From Opitutales bacterium UBA2995 (lineage in GTDB: Bacteria > Verrucomicrobiota > Verrucomicrobiia > Opitutales > UBA2995), in the NCBI GenBank assembly GCA_002346535.1, contig DDZZ01000035.1, positions 1 through 64,000 of the forward strand: a stretch of DNA of 64,000 nucleotides, written 5' to 3'. The notes under the pieces are model-generated. The model saw only the letters and a program-made list of their open reading frames with translations. It did no database searches and was not told where the DNA came from. Below, piece after piece: positions 34,870-43,978 of this stretch. Position numbers and translations under genes: made by a program. How positions within the stretch are numbered: the stretch's first letter is position 1; every line of letters begins with the position of its first letter.

Positions 34870-36255
34870 ATGATCAACAAGATCCTCATCGCCAATCGTG
34901 GCGAAATTGCCCTTCGAGTTGTTCGGGCATGCCGGGAATTGGGCATCAAGACCCTGGCAGTTTATTCGGAAGCCGACGAGCAGTCGCTGCATGTTCAGCT
35001 TGCCGACGAAGCCATTTGTATTGGTCCGCCCCAACCAGGAGAAAGCTACCTGAAGCCGGATAGGATTATAAGCGCAGCTGAAATATCAGATGTCGATGCC
35101 ATTCATCCGGGCTATGGATTCTTATCTGAAAAAGCCGATTTCGTAGAACAATGCGAAAGCTGCAATATCAACTTTATTGGCCCCTCATCCTCAGTGATTC
35201 GCCGGATGGGTGACAAAGCGCTGGCTATTGAAACAGCCCGCGAAGCGGGGGTACCGGTAGTTCCGGGAAGCGACGGTGTTGTAGATACCGTCGAAGAAGC
35301 CACCAAAATTGCCGAGCAGATAGGATACCCTGTCCTCATCAAAGCCGTTTCGGGCGGTGGAGGTAAAGGCATGCGGGTAGCTCACAACGGTGTCGCTTTT
35401 CAGAAAGAATTCGGTGTAGCAAAAGCTGAAGCCGAAAAAGCATTTAACGATGGGTCCGTTTACCTGGAAAAGTTTATCAACAATCCCAGGCACATCGAAT
35501 TTCAGATTCTCGCCGATAGCCAAGGCACTGTCATACACCTCGGGGAACGTGATTGTTCGGTTCAAAGGCGGCATCAGAAATTGATTGAGGAAGCTCCATC
35601 GCCCTTCCTAACCGAGGAGTTACGGCAAAAAATGGGGAAGGCCGCCATTCGGGCCGCCGAAGCTGTTAGCTATGAAAATGCCGGTACCATTGAATTTCTC
35701 GTCGATGAAGGCGGAAATTTTTACTTCATCGAAATGAACACCCGCATCCAGGTGGAGCATCCGGTGACAGAAGAAGTCACCGATACAGATTTGATCAAGG
35801 AACAAATCCGTATAACCGACGGGCAGCCGCTTCGTCTCCGTCAGGAGGATATCGTTATTAATCGACATGCCATTGAATGCCGCATCAACGCCGAGGATCC
35901 ATTAAGAAATTTTGCTCCTTGCCCTGGAACCATCGATCTCTACTATCCTCCAGGTGGCCATGGCATTCGCGTAGACTCTCATGCCTACGGCGGGTATCAG
36001 ATTCCCCCTTACTATGATAGTATGATTGGCAAATTGATAACTTACGGACGCAGCAGGGAAATTGCTATGGACCGAATGTACAGGGCACTTGGAGAATTCA
36101 TTATTAGCGGTATCAAAACCACAATTCCCTTTTCTAAAGCAATCATGCAGGATCCTGTTTTCAGAAGCGGTAAAGCTACGACCAAATTTGTTGAAGAGTT
36201 TGTAAAACGCTCAAACATGGATACCCTAATTCAATCGAACCATAACCTCGAATAA
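34870..36255 (+). CDS. accC: Acetyl-CoA carboxylase, biotin carboxylase subunit
   Basis: This 461-aa ATP-grasp enzyme carboxylates biotin on AccB using bicarbonate and ATP. The canonical start MINKILIANRGEIALRVVRA is followed by HPGYGFLSEKADF, the glycine-rich loop AVSGGGGKGMRVA, and ERDCSVQRRHQKLIEEAPSP. The catalytic EMNTRIQVEHPVTEEVTD, RINAEDP and YYDSMIGKLI complete the set. It sits between accB and an Asp23 protein (three-base gap), so an accB-accC-asp23 operon ending at the terminator at 36724 is likely. Confidence 0.98.
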   Translation: MINKILIANRGEIALRVVRACRELGIKTLAVYSEADEQSLHVQLADEAICIGPPQPGESYLKPDRIISAAEISDVDAIHPGYGFLSEKADFVEQCESCNINFIGPSSSVIRRMGDKALAIETAREAGVPVVPGSDGVVDTVEEATKIAEQIGYPVLIKAVSGGGGKGMRVAHNGVAFQKEFGVAKAEAEKAFNDGSVYLEKFINNPRHIEFQILADSQGTVIHLGERDCSVQRRHQKLIEEAPSPFLTEELRQKMGKAAIRAAEAVSYENAGTIEFLVDEGGNFYFIEMNTRIQVEHPVTEEVTDTDLIKEQIRITDGQPLRLRQEDIVINRHAIECRINAEDPLRNFAPCPGTIDLYYPPGGHGIRVDSHAYGGYQIPPYYDSMIGKLITYGRSREIAMDRMYRALGEFIISGIKTTIPFSKAIMQDPVFRSGKATTKFVEEFVKRSNMDTLIQSNHNLE

Positions 36256-36257
36256 TC

Positions 36258-36701
36258 ATGGATACCGAAAAATCGGAAACCCGAGTAATCCCCTCAATCA
36301 CTACAGAGGACAGCAGTTCGCTGGGTGACATAAAAATTAACCATGCAGTTGTGGCCAGCATTGTCCGACTCTCCGCTCTGGAAAATGGCGGCGTCTTTGC
36401 AGTCGGAGGGAGCTTTGTCGACGGTATCGCCGAAATTTTTTCCAAGAAGGAAGCTTCCGAGCGCGGCGTACGGGTTACTGAAAATGAAAACGGACATTAC
36501 CACATAGAAATCCGCTTAATCCTGAACTACGGCGTCGAATTGGCCAAATGCGCCTATGACGTCCAGGTGGCGGTAAAAGACCGCGTAGAAAACATGACCG
36601 GCAAACTCGTGGAACGAGCCGATGTGGTGATCGACGGAGTCAAATCCAAGGACGATCATCCCGGAGCGGATGCGAACAACAGCCTGGGAGTTGAAGAGTA
36701 G
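36258..36701 (+). CDS. Asp23/Gls24-family envelope stress protein
   Basis: This 147-aa protein has the Asp23 core: IKINHAVVASIVRLSALENG, a variable loop, then HIEIRLILNYGVELAKCAYD and VQVAVKDRVENMTGKLVERA with DVVIDGVK. Asp23 proteins gather at the membrane through AmaP anchors in Firmicutes, and such an anchor-like gene follows at 36803. The close link to accC is conserved in many genomes and hints at a tie with lipid or envelope homeostasis. It ends 22 bp before a strong terminator. Confidence 0.88.
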   Translation: MDTEKSETRVIPSITTEDSSSLGDIKINHAVVASIVRLSALENGGVFAVGGSFVDGIAEIFSKKEASERGVRVTENENGHYHIEIRLILNYGVELAKCAYDVQVAVKDRVENMTGKLVERADVVIDGVKSKDDHPGADANNSLGVEE

Positions 36702-36723
36702 CACCACTATTTACCAAATTTAC

Positions 36724-36750
36724 ACGCGGATCCCCGGGTCCGCGTTTTTT
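36724..36750 (+). terminator. Rho-independent terminator after the acc-asp23 operon
   Basis: The stem ACGCGGA/TCCGCGT encloses a TCCCCGGG loop and is followed by TTTTTT. It separates asp23 from the AmaP-like gene, so the latter needs its own promoter or read-through. Confidence 0.85.
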
Positions 36751-36802
36751 CGACACCATGAAAAAATAAGGGCAGCCTTGCCCCCAGAATTCGCTCAATC
36801 CA

Positions 36803-37234
36803 ATGCAAGCATTATTTGAAAGCCTGGACCTAGGCCCCTCGGATACTACGATTGCACTACTCATTCTTCTGGCGATCGTATTCATCGTACCGGTGCTTCT
36901 GTTCCTTAAATTAAGCAAAAACAACCTTCTCGTATTTAACAATGAAGACGGTAAAGTTGAAATTTCCAAGGCGGCGATTCAGGAAATTATTCAGAGAACC
37001 TGTGAACAGTTCGTAGAAGTTGGACGGGCACGTGGAGATATTTCAAAGTCCAGAGGGCAAATAAATATACGAGTCCGTCTGAAGCTTCGCGTAAAGACCC
37101 GTTTGCAGGATATCTCCAACGAACTGCAGCACCAAATCACACGTGCCATTAGAGATGACCTGGGTATAGAAAACCTAGGTGTGGTAAACGTGATCGTAGA
37201 AGGCTTTTTGGCTGAGCCAAAGCCCCAGGCTTAG
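36803..37234 (+). CDS. AmaP-like Asp23 membrane-anchor protein
   Basis: This 143-aa protein has one strong transmembrane helix (about residues 18-42, ALLILLAIVFIVPVLLFLKL) followed by an Asp23/DUF322-like domain. That domain contains KVEISKAAIQEIIQRTCEQF, INIRVRLKLRVKTRLQDIS and GVVNVIVEGFLAEP. This combination is the AmaP layout, in which the membrane anchor recruits soluble Asp23. The neighbouring asp23 gene supports the assignment. It ends eight bases before the convergent prmA stop. Confidence 0.75.
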   Translation: MQALFESLDLGPSDTTIALLILLAIVFIVPVLLFLKLSKNNLLVFNNEDGKVEISKAAIQEIIQRTCEQFVEVGRARGDISKSRGQINIRVRLKLRVKTRLQDISNELQHQITRAIRDDLGIENLGVVNVIVEGFLAEPKPQA

Positions 37235-37241
37235 ACCAGCT

Positions 37242-38144
37242 TTAATCCAAATCCACAATCAAATTACTCCATTCTCCAAGGGAGGTAATTCCTGTTGTAC
37301 CGGACATTCCAGTACGTTTGAGTTCGTCGGCAAACTCGGCGCGCACCTGTTCTATTTCTAGACTCAATATCCCGCCCAAAACAAGGCGACCACTTGGATT
37401 TAAAGCTTTGATCAACTCCGATTTTCCCCGAAGTAGGACCGAGGCAAGTATGTTCGCGAGAATCAAATCATAAGATTTATCGCGAAATCCGGACTCAAGG
37501 TTGCCTTCAAAAAATTCAACCTCGCCAGCCATTTCGTTGAGTCCGGCGTTTTCATTGCTAATACGAATCGAGGTGCAATCTTGGTCAAAACCTGATACCT
37601 CCAGAAACCCCAACTTTTTCGCCGACAGGGCGAGAATTCCGGAGCCACAACCGGCATCACAACAACTAAGCGCATCCATCGGCACTTCATTTTGCCGGTG
37701 CTTCCGGAGAAATTCGATCAAGGCTTCAATACAAAGCCGGGTCGTTTCGTGGTTCCCGGTTCCAAAAGCCATCCCCGGGTCTAATAATAACGCGGCATCG
37801 CCATCAGGGACTTGATACGTTTCCCGTTCCCATTCGGGAACCCAGTGCAAGCCCTCAAAGGTCCAAGCATGGAAGTGTTCCTTGTAGCTTTCTTTCCAAT
37901 TCTGTTCAGCCAAAGGTTCGAATCGAGGCTCCACCGGGCCGAGCAATTCTTCAAAGTGAGGTTTCACGCGAGTCCACTCCTCACGAACTTCCGGCTCGGA
38001 AGAGAAAACCCCTGCAGCCACTCCACTATCCGAGCCATGATAGACGTACAAATTCCAATGACCTTCGTCTAGCTCGTAGAGAAGCTCCTCCAGAAAGTCC
38101 AACTGCATCCCGTCAAAACTGAAAGAAACCTGAAATAATGCCAT
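37242..38144 (-). CDS. prmA: Ribosomal protein L11 methyltransferase
   Basis: This 300-aa protein has a short substrate-binding N-terminal domain (about 1-90) and a SAM-dependent Rossmann domain. Landmarks are LLDPGMAFGTGNHETTRLCI, the SAM loop CCDAGCGSGILALSAKKLG and the LILANILASVLL motif with its N-I-L. PrmA trimethylates amino groups of ribosomal protein L11. It lies 17 bp downstream of dnaJ, an order seen in many bacteria (dnaJ-prmA). Confidence 0.93.
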   Translation of the reverse strand: MALFQVSFSFDGMQLDFLEELLYELDEGHWNLYVYHGSDSGVAAGVFSSEPEVREEWTRVKPHFEELLGPVEPRFEPLAEQNWKESYKEHFHAWTFEGLHWVPEWERETYQVPDGDAALLLDPGMAFGTGNHETTRLCIEALIEFLRKHRQNEVPMDALSCCDAGCGSGILALSAKKLGFLEVSGFDQDCTSIRISNENAGLNEMAGEVEFFEGNLESGFRDKSYDLILANILASVLLRGKSELIKALNPSGRLVLGGILSLEIEQVRAEFADELKRTGMSGTTGITSLGEWSNLIVDLD

Positions 38145-38161
38145 GGAGGTAAAGATTCGGC

Positions 38162-39304
38162 CTAATGTTCTTCAAAAAACCGCTTGGCTTTTTCAAAGAA
38201 GGATTTGCCTACAGGCTCGCGGTCATCACCGGATTCTTTTGCAAAGGCTTCCAGTTGTTCCTTTTGCTTCCCGGTCAAGGATTTGGGGACCTCAACGTGA
38301 ACGGTGATATATTGATCGCCGTTACCGTATCCCCGCAAAGAGGGCATGCCTCTTTTACGCATCCGAAAGGTGGTTCCTGATTGTGTACCGGCAGGAATTT
38401 TTAAAGAAGCCCTCCCACTCAATGTAGGCACATCGATCGCTCCGCCCAATGCAGCCAATGTAAACTTTATAGGAATCTGGCAGTAGAGATCATCTCCGTC
38501 TCGGTCAAAAATCTCATGGTCCTTGACGTGGAGGACTATGATCAAGTCGCCGGTTGGACCCCCACCGATACCGGCTTCTCCCATGCCGGAAAGCCGTAAT
38601 CGTGATCCATTGTCTACGCCTGCTGGCACTTTGACCTGAGTTTGGCTAGATTTCATGACACGGCCCTCGCCGGAACATTGATTGCAAGGCGTATCAATTA
38701 TGGATCCGGTTCCGTGACAAGTGGGGCAAGTTTGCCTGACCTGAAAAAATCCGCGCGAAGCGGTCACCTGCCCAGCACCTCCGCATGTGTTACATGTCTT
38801 CTTGTTAGTACCTGGCTCCGAACCGTTTCCATGACAACGATCACAGGTTACGGCCCGGCGAAAAGAAATTTCCTTCTCAACGCCACTCGCGGCTTCCTCC
38901 AGTGAAACCGTTAAATCATATTGCAGATTGGCGCCTCCTCGGGCTCCCCCCTGGCCGCTGCTTCGACCTCCGCCAAACAGTTCGTCAAAGATTCCGCCAA
39001 AGCCGCCTCCACCAGCTCCCTCATAAACCTCACGGAACATTTCAAAAGGATCGTGAGATCCACCTCCCCCGCCTATTCCTCCTTCAAAAACCTTGGCTCC
39101 ATAGCGATCGTAGGCTGCTCGCTTTTCCGGATCCTTGAGAACTTCGTATGCATGCGATACTTGTTTAAACTGCTCTTCTGCCTCTTTATCGTCAGGATTA
39201 CGGTCGGGATGGTATTTGAGAGCGAGCTTCCGGTACGCCTTTTTTAGATCTTCGTCGGAAACGTCTCTGCCTACTCCGAGCAGTTCATAAAAATTGTCGG
39301 CCAT
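38162..39304 (-). CDS. dnaJ: Chaperone DnaJ
   Basis: This 380-aa type I J-protein contains the J domain (residues 1-70, with the HPD motif in LKYHPDRNPDD) and a long Gly/Phe-rich region (about 75-120). The zinc-binding region has four CxxCxGxG repeats (CDRCHGNG, CNTCGGAG, CPTCHGTG, CNQCSGEG), followed by the two beta-barrel substrate domains. It stimulates DnaK ATPase and delivers substrates. It begins 3 bp after grpE. No dnaK is present in the window, so the partner is elsewhere. Confidence 0.98.
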   Translation of the reverse strand: MADNFYELLGVGRDVSDEDLKKAYRKLALKYHPDRNPDDKEAEEQFKQVSHAYEVLKDPEKRAAYDRYGAKVFEGGIGGGGGSHDPFEMFREVYEGAGGGGFGGIFDELFGGGRSSGQGGARGGANLQYDLTVSLEEAASGVEKEISFRRAVTCDRCHGNGSEPGTNKKTCNTCGGAGQVTASRGFFQVRQTCPTCHGTGSIIDTPCNQCSGEGRVMKSSQTQVKVPAGVDNGSRLRLSGMGEAGIGGGPTGDLIIVLHVKDHEIFDRDGDDLYCQIPIKFTLAALGGAIDVPTLSGRASLKIPAGTQSGTTFRMRKRGMPSLRGYGNGDQYITVHVEVPKSLTGKQKEQLEAFAKESGDDREPVGKSFFEKAKRFFEEH

Positions 39305-39307
39305 CGC

Positions 39308-39976
39308 CTAACTTTCTTTCTCGCCCGGGGAGTCGTCACCCGGACCGCTAGATACGATGACATTGGCCGCACGGAGAATACGCCCGTTTAGCGTGTAGCC
39401 TTTTCGAACTACCTGGATGATTTTGTGGTCTTCAACTTCGTCGCTTGACTGAAATCCTACACTTTCATGGAAATTTGGATCAAATTCATCCCCTACTGGA
39501 TCCAGGCATTCCAGACCGTTTGATTTAAGGATAGAGGTCAGTTGTTGGGCAACCATGCGAAAACCATCGGAGACCGCTTTGGCTTCTGGGTGATTGTCAG
39601 CTGCGGATAACCCCAAATCCAGGTTATCAAGTGCGGGCAGTAATTCTTCAATGAGGCTTGAAATGGCATATTTTCGGAGCTCATCCTTTTCACGAACGGT
39701 TCTTTTCCGGAAGTTTTCAAAATCTGCAGCTGCCCGTAAAACCTTTTGATACAAGTCTTCCTTTTCCTTCCGGCTTTGCTCCAGCAGTTCCTCTACCGTT
39801 AGCTCTTTTTCAACCTCCGCCAATTCTTCACCCTGATCCTCTGTGTTCTCATGTGGAACTTGATCTTCGGTGATCTCAGTTTGGTCGGAAGCAACCTCCT
39901 CGGATTCTTCAACCTCTTCAACGGATGAATTCTCCGTATTAAGCTCTTTGATCTTGTCTGTTTCCTCTGCTTTCAT
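39308..39976 (-). CDS. grpE: Nucleotide exchange factor GrpE
   Basis: This 222-aa protein starts with an unusually long acidic N-terminal tail (about residues 1-65, rich in Glu). The long helix follows (KEDLYQKVLRAAADFENFRK), and then the four-helix/beta-wing part with LLPALDNLDLGLSAA, GFRMVAQQLTSILKSNGLE and RKGYTLNGRILRAANVIVS. It releases ADP from DnaK. It is first of a grpE-dnaJ-prmA run on the minus strand. No CIRCE inverted repeat is visible in the 90 bp upstream, so heat control by HrcA is not evident. Confidence 0.95.
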   Translation of the reverse strand: MKAEETDKIKELNTENSSVEEVEESEEVASDQTEITEDQVPHENTEDQGEELAEVEKELTVEELLEQSRKEKEDLYQKVLRAAADFENFRKRTVREKDELRKYAISSLIEELLPALDNLDLGLSAADNHPEAKAVSDGFRMVAQQLTSILKSNGLECLDPVGDEFDPNFHESVGFQSSDEVEDHKIIQVVRKGYTLNGRILRAANVIVSSGPGDDSPGEKES

Positions 39977-40065
39977 CTTTGGAATCGCCTAAAGAAAGCG
40001 GAAATTCTCATTTGTTCAAGCAAACCTTAAACAGATTTTAAGAAGAATTCTTTGTCGCTGAGATA

Positions 40066-41019
40066 TTATGCAAAATGATCGGTTATGAGGACCACGGCTC
40101 CATTCGCGCTGCTCACTTCAATATTACCGGTATAGGGAACCAAAAACGTATCACCCGTTTGAAATTCCCGGAACTCTTCTCCGGTCACAAATAGTGTCCC
40201 CGATACGATGCTAATCAATACCGGCTCAGTGCTATCGGCAAACTCAAGAGGCGGATTTCCCGAGATACGTTCTTTCCGTATCCGAAATTCATTACAATCG
40301 GCCAAAGTATCCCCGGACTGCGTATCTCGTAAAAGTTTGGGCTCAAAATCTTCAAATTCAATAGACTCGAGGGATTCTTTTACGTGAAGGTCGCGAGGTT
40401 TCCCATCAAGCCCAACCCGGTTCCAATCATAAACACGAAAGGTGGTGTCTGAGTTTTGTTGGATCTCGAGTATAAAATTTCCACCACCAATCGCATGGAT
40501 CCTGCCGCTCCAAACGAAGAGGGAGTCGCCAGGCTTTGCGGTGGTTTTGTGAACCAGGGGCTCGAGCTCGTTGTTGTTAAGGGCTTCCTCGAAAGACTCA
40601 CGAGTCACCCCCTGCTTTAGACCCGCCAGAATATCTGCGTCCTCCTCACAATCGGCAACATACCAATTTTCCGTCTTCGGCTCCCCCTGGAGTTTCTCCG
40701 CGACTCCCGCAGGAGGATGCACCTGCAGACTGAGTCTTTCTTGACAATCCAGCCACTTAACCAGGATTGGGAATGGACGCGACGCAGCGTACTCGGGTCC
40801 CATGATTTCGGCGCCACACTGTTGCATCAGATCATGAATTGATAGTCCATGATAGGCTCCACCCTCCACGATTGATTGAGCTTCGGGCCGGTCGACGACC
40901 TCCCAGCTTTCTCCTATTACTTTTTCATTGGGCAGGGGTCGGTTTAATTTTTCTTCGAGCCCGCGGCCGCCCCAAACGCGCTCCATATACAAGGGTTTAA
41001 AATAAATAGCTGAAGACAT
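40066..41019 (-). CDS. manA: Mannose-6-phosphate isomerase, class I
   Basis: This 317-aa cupin-fold enzyme interconverts mannose 6-phosphate and fructose 6-phosphate. The N-terminus MSSAIYFKPLYMERVWGGRG and GESWEVVDRPEAQS are typical of the short bacterial class. Metal-binding residues are expected in LSLQVHPPA (Gln, His), KTENWYVAD (Glu), and SGRIHAIGGG (His). The catalytic Arg is likely in the C-terminal part near YDWNRVGLDGKPR. It could supply mannose units for surface glycans. It is transcribed alone, divergently from ftsK. Confidence 0.88.
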   Translation of the reverse strand: MSSAIYFKPLYMERVWGGRGLEEKLNRPLPNEKVIGESWEVVDRPEAQSIVEGGAYHGLSIHDLMQQCGAEIMGPEYAASRPFPILVKWLDCQERLSLQVHPPAGVAEKLQGEPKTENWYVADCEEDADILAGLKQGVTRESFEEALNNNELEPLVHKTTAKPGDSLFVWSGRIHAIGGGNFILEIQQNSDTTFRVYDWNRVGLDGKPRDLHVKESLESIEFEDFEPKLLRDTQSGDTLADCNEFRIRKERISGNPPLEFADSTEPVLISIVSGTLFVTGEEFREFQTGDTFLVPYTGNIEVSSANGAVVLITDHFA

Positions 41020-41137
41020 GGTGAATGAAGACGGGATTCGATACTTTTAATTCCGAAAAAAAATAGTATGGTATCATTTCTTTTGGAGCCAAAAACAATT
41101 TTGATAGGTCCAAAGAAATCTGCATCATTCAAACAAC

Positions 41138-41146
41138 TTATCCACA
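41138..41146 (+). promoter_or_regulatory. Single consensus DnaA box in the manA/ftsK intergenic region
   Basis: TTATCCACA matches the DnaA-box consensus TTATNCACA exactly. Only one such box is visible in the 291-bp divergent region (41020-41310), where no gene was found. Without clustering or an AT-rich unwinding element it is not an origin. It may be chance or a DnaA-regulated promoter. Confidence 0.35.
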
Positions 41147-41310
41147 ACTATCCATAAGCCTTTGTAATCTGGTTAAAGGCACTTAATTAAATTCGATTGT
41201 CCTTCACTCTCAACTGGTTACGAATCTGGCCTAAAATGTTAATCAAGCGTCAAATTAAAGCCGCCCCATTGTCACAATTAGACGGGGATCTCGTTTTATA
41301 AGATCAACCC

Positions 41311-43866
41311 ATGGCGAAACGTAAGAAAACGCCCAAGGGAACATCCAAAAACCCCCTTGGCTCCTACAGCGGGAAATCGCGTCTTGGCAGCGGCTTCCTT
41401 TTTCTGGTGGTAGGCGTACTTCTGCTTATTTCGCTCATCCTATTCGATCTTGACCAAAGCTCTTTCAAAAAAGTCCCCTTTGGTCCGGCGGATCCCGTCA
41501 GAGATAGCTCAAGCGAATTTGTCGTCGGTGTCTTCGGTGAATACATTGCATTCGGGTCTCTTTGGATGTTTGGGATCTCTGCTTGGGTCATCGCAGCGTT
41601 CTGCTTTTGGCTCAGCTACATTTGCATATTCAAGCGTTCCCATCTGTTTAGATGGCCCCAATTAGCTTCCTTATTTGCCTATGTGTTTTCGGCTTCAATC
41701 CTAGGCAGCCTGATTCAGGAAGCTTTTTTTCAAGCGCAGAAAGAGCAAATTCACAACAACTGGAGTTTTGCTGAAGGCCTGGGTGGAATTCTTGGAAACG
41801 TAGTTTACGGCCAAGGCATGCGTATTTGGCTCGGTCCTCTAGGTACTAGTATCGTCATTGGCGCTACAATGGTGGTAAGCCTTTTAGTGCTTTTCACATC
41901 AGACTTGTCAAATCTCATCGAACGAGTGCAGCTTGCATGGGCAAGCTACCGGAAAAAATCCACAGCCAGGAAGCAACTTCAGAAGGAAGAAAACGCCCGC
42001 AAATTGGCAGTGGCGGAACAAGCCGCCCAAAATGCTGAACAGGAAGCCAATGCGGCCGGTGCCGCGAAACCAAAGAACAAATTTACCCTACGAGACCGCG
42101 GAGAGAAAGATACTGAGTTCGAGCCAATAGAACTCGATGACGTGGAGGAACTGATTGTCCCTACTGCGGAAGCGGAATACGCTGTAACGTATGAAAAGGA
42201 AATGTCCTTAAAACCTAAAGGTGATACGCTTTCAAAAGAAGAATCGAAAGAGACACCACTGAAAATCGTCGCCAGCAAAGCGATGCGAAAAGCATCTAAA
42301 AAGCTCATTCCGGGGAAACGGGGGAGCTACATTTTCCCTAATCTCGGCCTTCTCCAGGATCCACCTGGAAAAGATAAGGATCTCGACAAAAGTGAGCACG
42401 AATCGACAGCCAACGCACTCATCCAGACCCTCGCCAATTTCAACGTGAAAGTCAGGATGGGCGAAGTTCACACGGGACCTGTTATCACCCGTTATGAAGT
42501 TTTGCCGGCCCCTGGCGTGAAGGTTGGAAAAATCCTCGGTCTGGAAAACGACATCGCTCTCGGCCTGAAAGCAATGGCCGTCCGAATACAGGCCCCGGTG
42601 CCAGGGAAAGGAACCGTAGGCATCGAAGTTCCGAATAAAGAGCCAGAATCCGTTTATCTCCGCGATATCATCGAATCCGAGAATTGGGCAAAATCGAAAG
42701 CTGAAATTCCCATAGCGTTGGGCAAAGAAGTCAGTGGACGGCCTCTCATAGCCGATTTAACCAAGATGCCGCACCTACTCGTTGCAGGAGCCACCGGATC
42801 GGGAAAAACTGTTTGTATCAATAGTATCATTGCGTCCCTTCTCTATCATTCGAGTCCGGATGATGTGCGCTTTATCATGGTCGACCCCAAGATTGTGGAG
42901 ATGCAGGTCTACAATGACCTGCCGCATATGCTCATCCCGGTCGTTACTGAACCGAAAAAAGTCCCGGGGGCACTTAAGTGGCTGATTACAGAGATGGAAC
43001 ACCGTTACAAAGTTTTTGCTAAGGTGGGGGTTCGAAACATTGCCGGATTCAACGATAAGCAAAAAGAAAAACGTAAGACCGAAAATGAAAGAAGCGCCCA
43101 ATCTGCCATCAATGAAATGTCGGTTGAGGATCCCTTGGGTATGGAAAATATTCCCGATGCTGAGGCGCCCGACATCGAGGTCCCTCGACATGAGGAAATT
43201 GAGATCCCTGATAAATTTCCTTACATCGTTTGCTTTATCGATGAGCTGGCCGATTTGATGATGGTAGCACAACAAGATGTGGAAACCGGTATTGCACGCT
43301 TGGCCCAATTGGCGCGTGCGGCGGGTATTCATCTGGTCATAGCTACTCAACGGCCATCAGTAAATGTGATTACCGGCATCATCAAAGCCAATTTAACTTG
43401 TCGCATTGCGTTCCAGGTGAGCTCCAAGGTCGACAGCAGGACTATTCTGGATGAAGGCGGCGCAGAGCAACTGATCGGGCGAGGTGATATGCTGTTCAAT
43501 CCTCCCGGATCTGGAAAACTCTTACGATCGCAGGGCTGTTTCGTTTCCGACGACGAAATTAATAATATTGTGGAATTCCTTAAACAAAACGGACCGCCAC
43601 GCTTTGCTGAGGAAGTTCAAAGACAAGTCGATACCGATGAGGACGATATTACTGAATTGGAGGACGAGGGAGATGAACTGTTTCCGCAGGCAGTGGAAGT
43701 CTTACGCACTACGCGGCGTGCATCCACATCGATGCTTCAACGCCGACTGAAAATCGGTTACAATCGTGCCGCACGCATTATGGAGCTCATGGAAGCTCGT
43801 GGAATTGTTGGCCCTGAAAACGGATCGCAACCGCGAGAAATTTTTTCCGATCTCGAGAGCCCTTAG
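41311..43866 (+). CDS. ftsK: DNA translocase FtsK/SpoIIIE
   Basis: This 851-aa protein has an N-terminal membrane part of four predicted helices (about 25-210), a charged Ala/Glu/Lys linker (about 215-340), and the motor. The motor has the alpha domain (NVKVRMGEVHTGPVITRYEV) and the RecA-like beta domain with Walker A in VAGATGSGKTVCINS and Walker B in YIVCFIDELADLMM. The winged-helix gamma domain at the end (TTRRASTSMLQRRLKIGYNR) reads KOPS sequences. It pumps chromosome termini through the septum and activates XerCD at dif. An insert of about 40 residues between the Walker motifs (around KEKRKTENERSAQS) is common in the family. Confidence 0.97.
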   Translation: MAKRKKTPKGTSKNPLGSYSGKSRLGSGFLFLVVGVLLLISLILFDLDQSSFKKVPFGPADPVRDSSSEFVVGVFGEYIAFGSLWMFGISAWVIAAFCFWLSYICIFKRSHLFRWPQLASLFAYVFSASILGSLIQEAFFQAQKEQIHNNWSFAEGLGGILGNVVYGQGMRIWLGPLGTSIVIGATMVVSLLVLFTSDLSNLIERVQLAWASYRKKSTARKQLQKEENARKLAVAEQAAQNAEQEANAAGAAKPKNKFTLRDRGEKDTEFEPIELDDVEELIVPTAEAEYAVTYEKEMSLKPKGDTLSKEESKETPLKIVASKAMRKASKKLIPGKRGSYIFPNLGLLQDPPGKDKDLDKSEHESTANALIQTLANFNVKVRMGEVHTGPVITRYEVLPAPGVKVGKILGLENDIALGLKAMAVRIQAPVPGKGTVGIEVPNKEPESVYLRDIIESENWAKSKAEIPIALGKEVSGRPLIADLTKMPHLLVAGATGSGKTVCINSIIASLLYHSSPDDVRFIMVDPKIVEMQVYNDLPHMLIPVVTEPKKVPGALKWLITEMEHRYKVFAKVGVRNIAGFNDKQKEKRKTENERSAQSAINEMSVEDPLGMENIPDAEAPDIEVPRHEEIEIPDKFPYIVCFIDELADLMMVAQQDVETGIARLAQLARAAGIHLVIATQRPSVNVITGIIKANLTCRIAFQVSSKVDSRTILDEGGAEQLIGRGDMLFNPPGSGKLLRSQGCFVSDDEINNIVEFLKQNGPPRFAEEVQRQVDTDEDDITELEDEGDELFPQAVEVLRTTRRASTSMLQRRLKIGYNRAARIMELMEARGIVGPENGSQPREIFSDLESP

Positions 43867-43978
43867 CGTAAACGCCGATAATTCTAGGCCTTTCACAAAA
43901 AATTATTTGCCCAAGATTGTCGGGGTAATAATCATTTTCTTTGCATTTTCCCGACGCTCTGCCTAAACCAACCTAATT

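Noticed and set aside
41020..41310. Possible replication origin near ftsK
   Set aside because: Only one consensus DnaA box is visible, with no cluster, AT-rich unwinding region or dnaA/dnaN/gidA neighbours.
42775..43350. 191-codon open frame opposite ftsK
   Set aside because: It is antisense to the conserved ATPase core of FtsK. No independent protein features.
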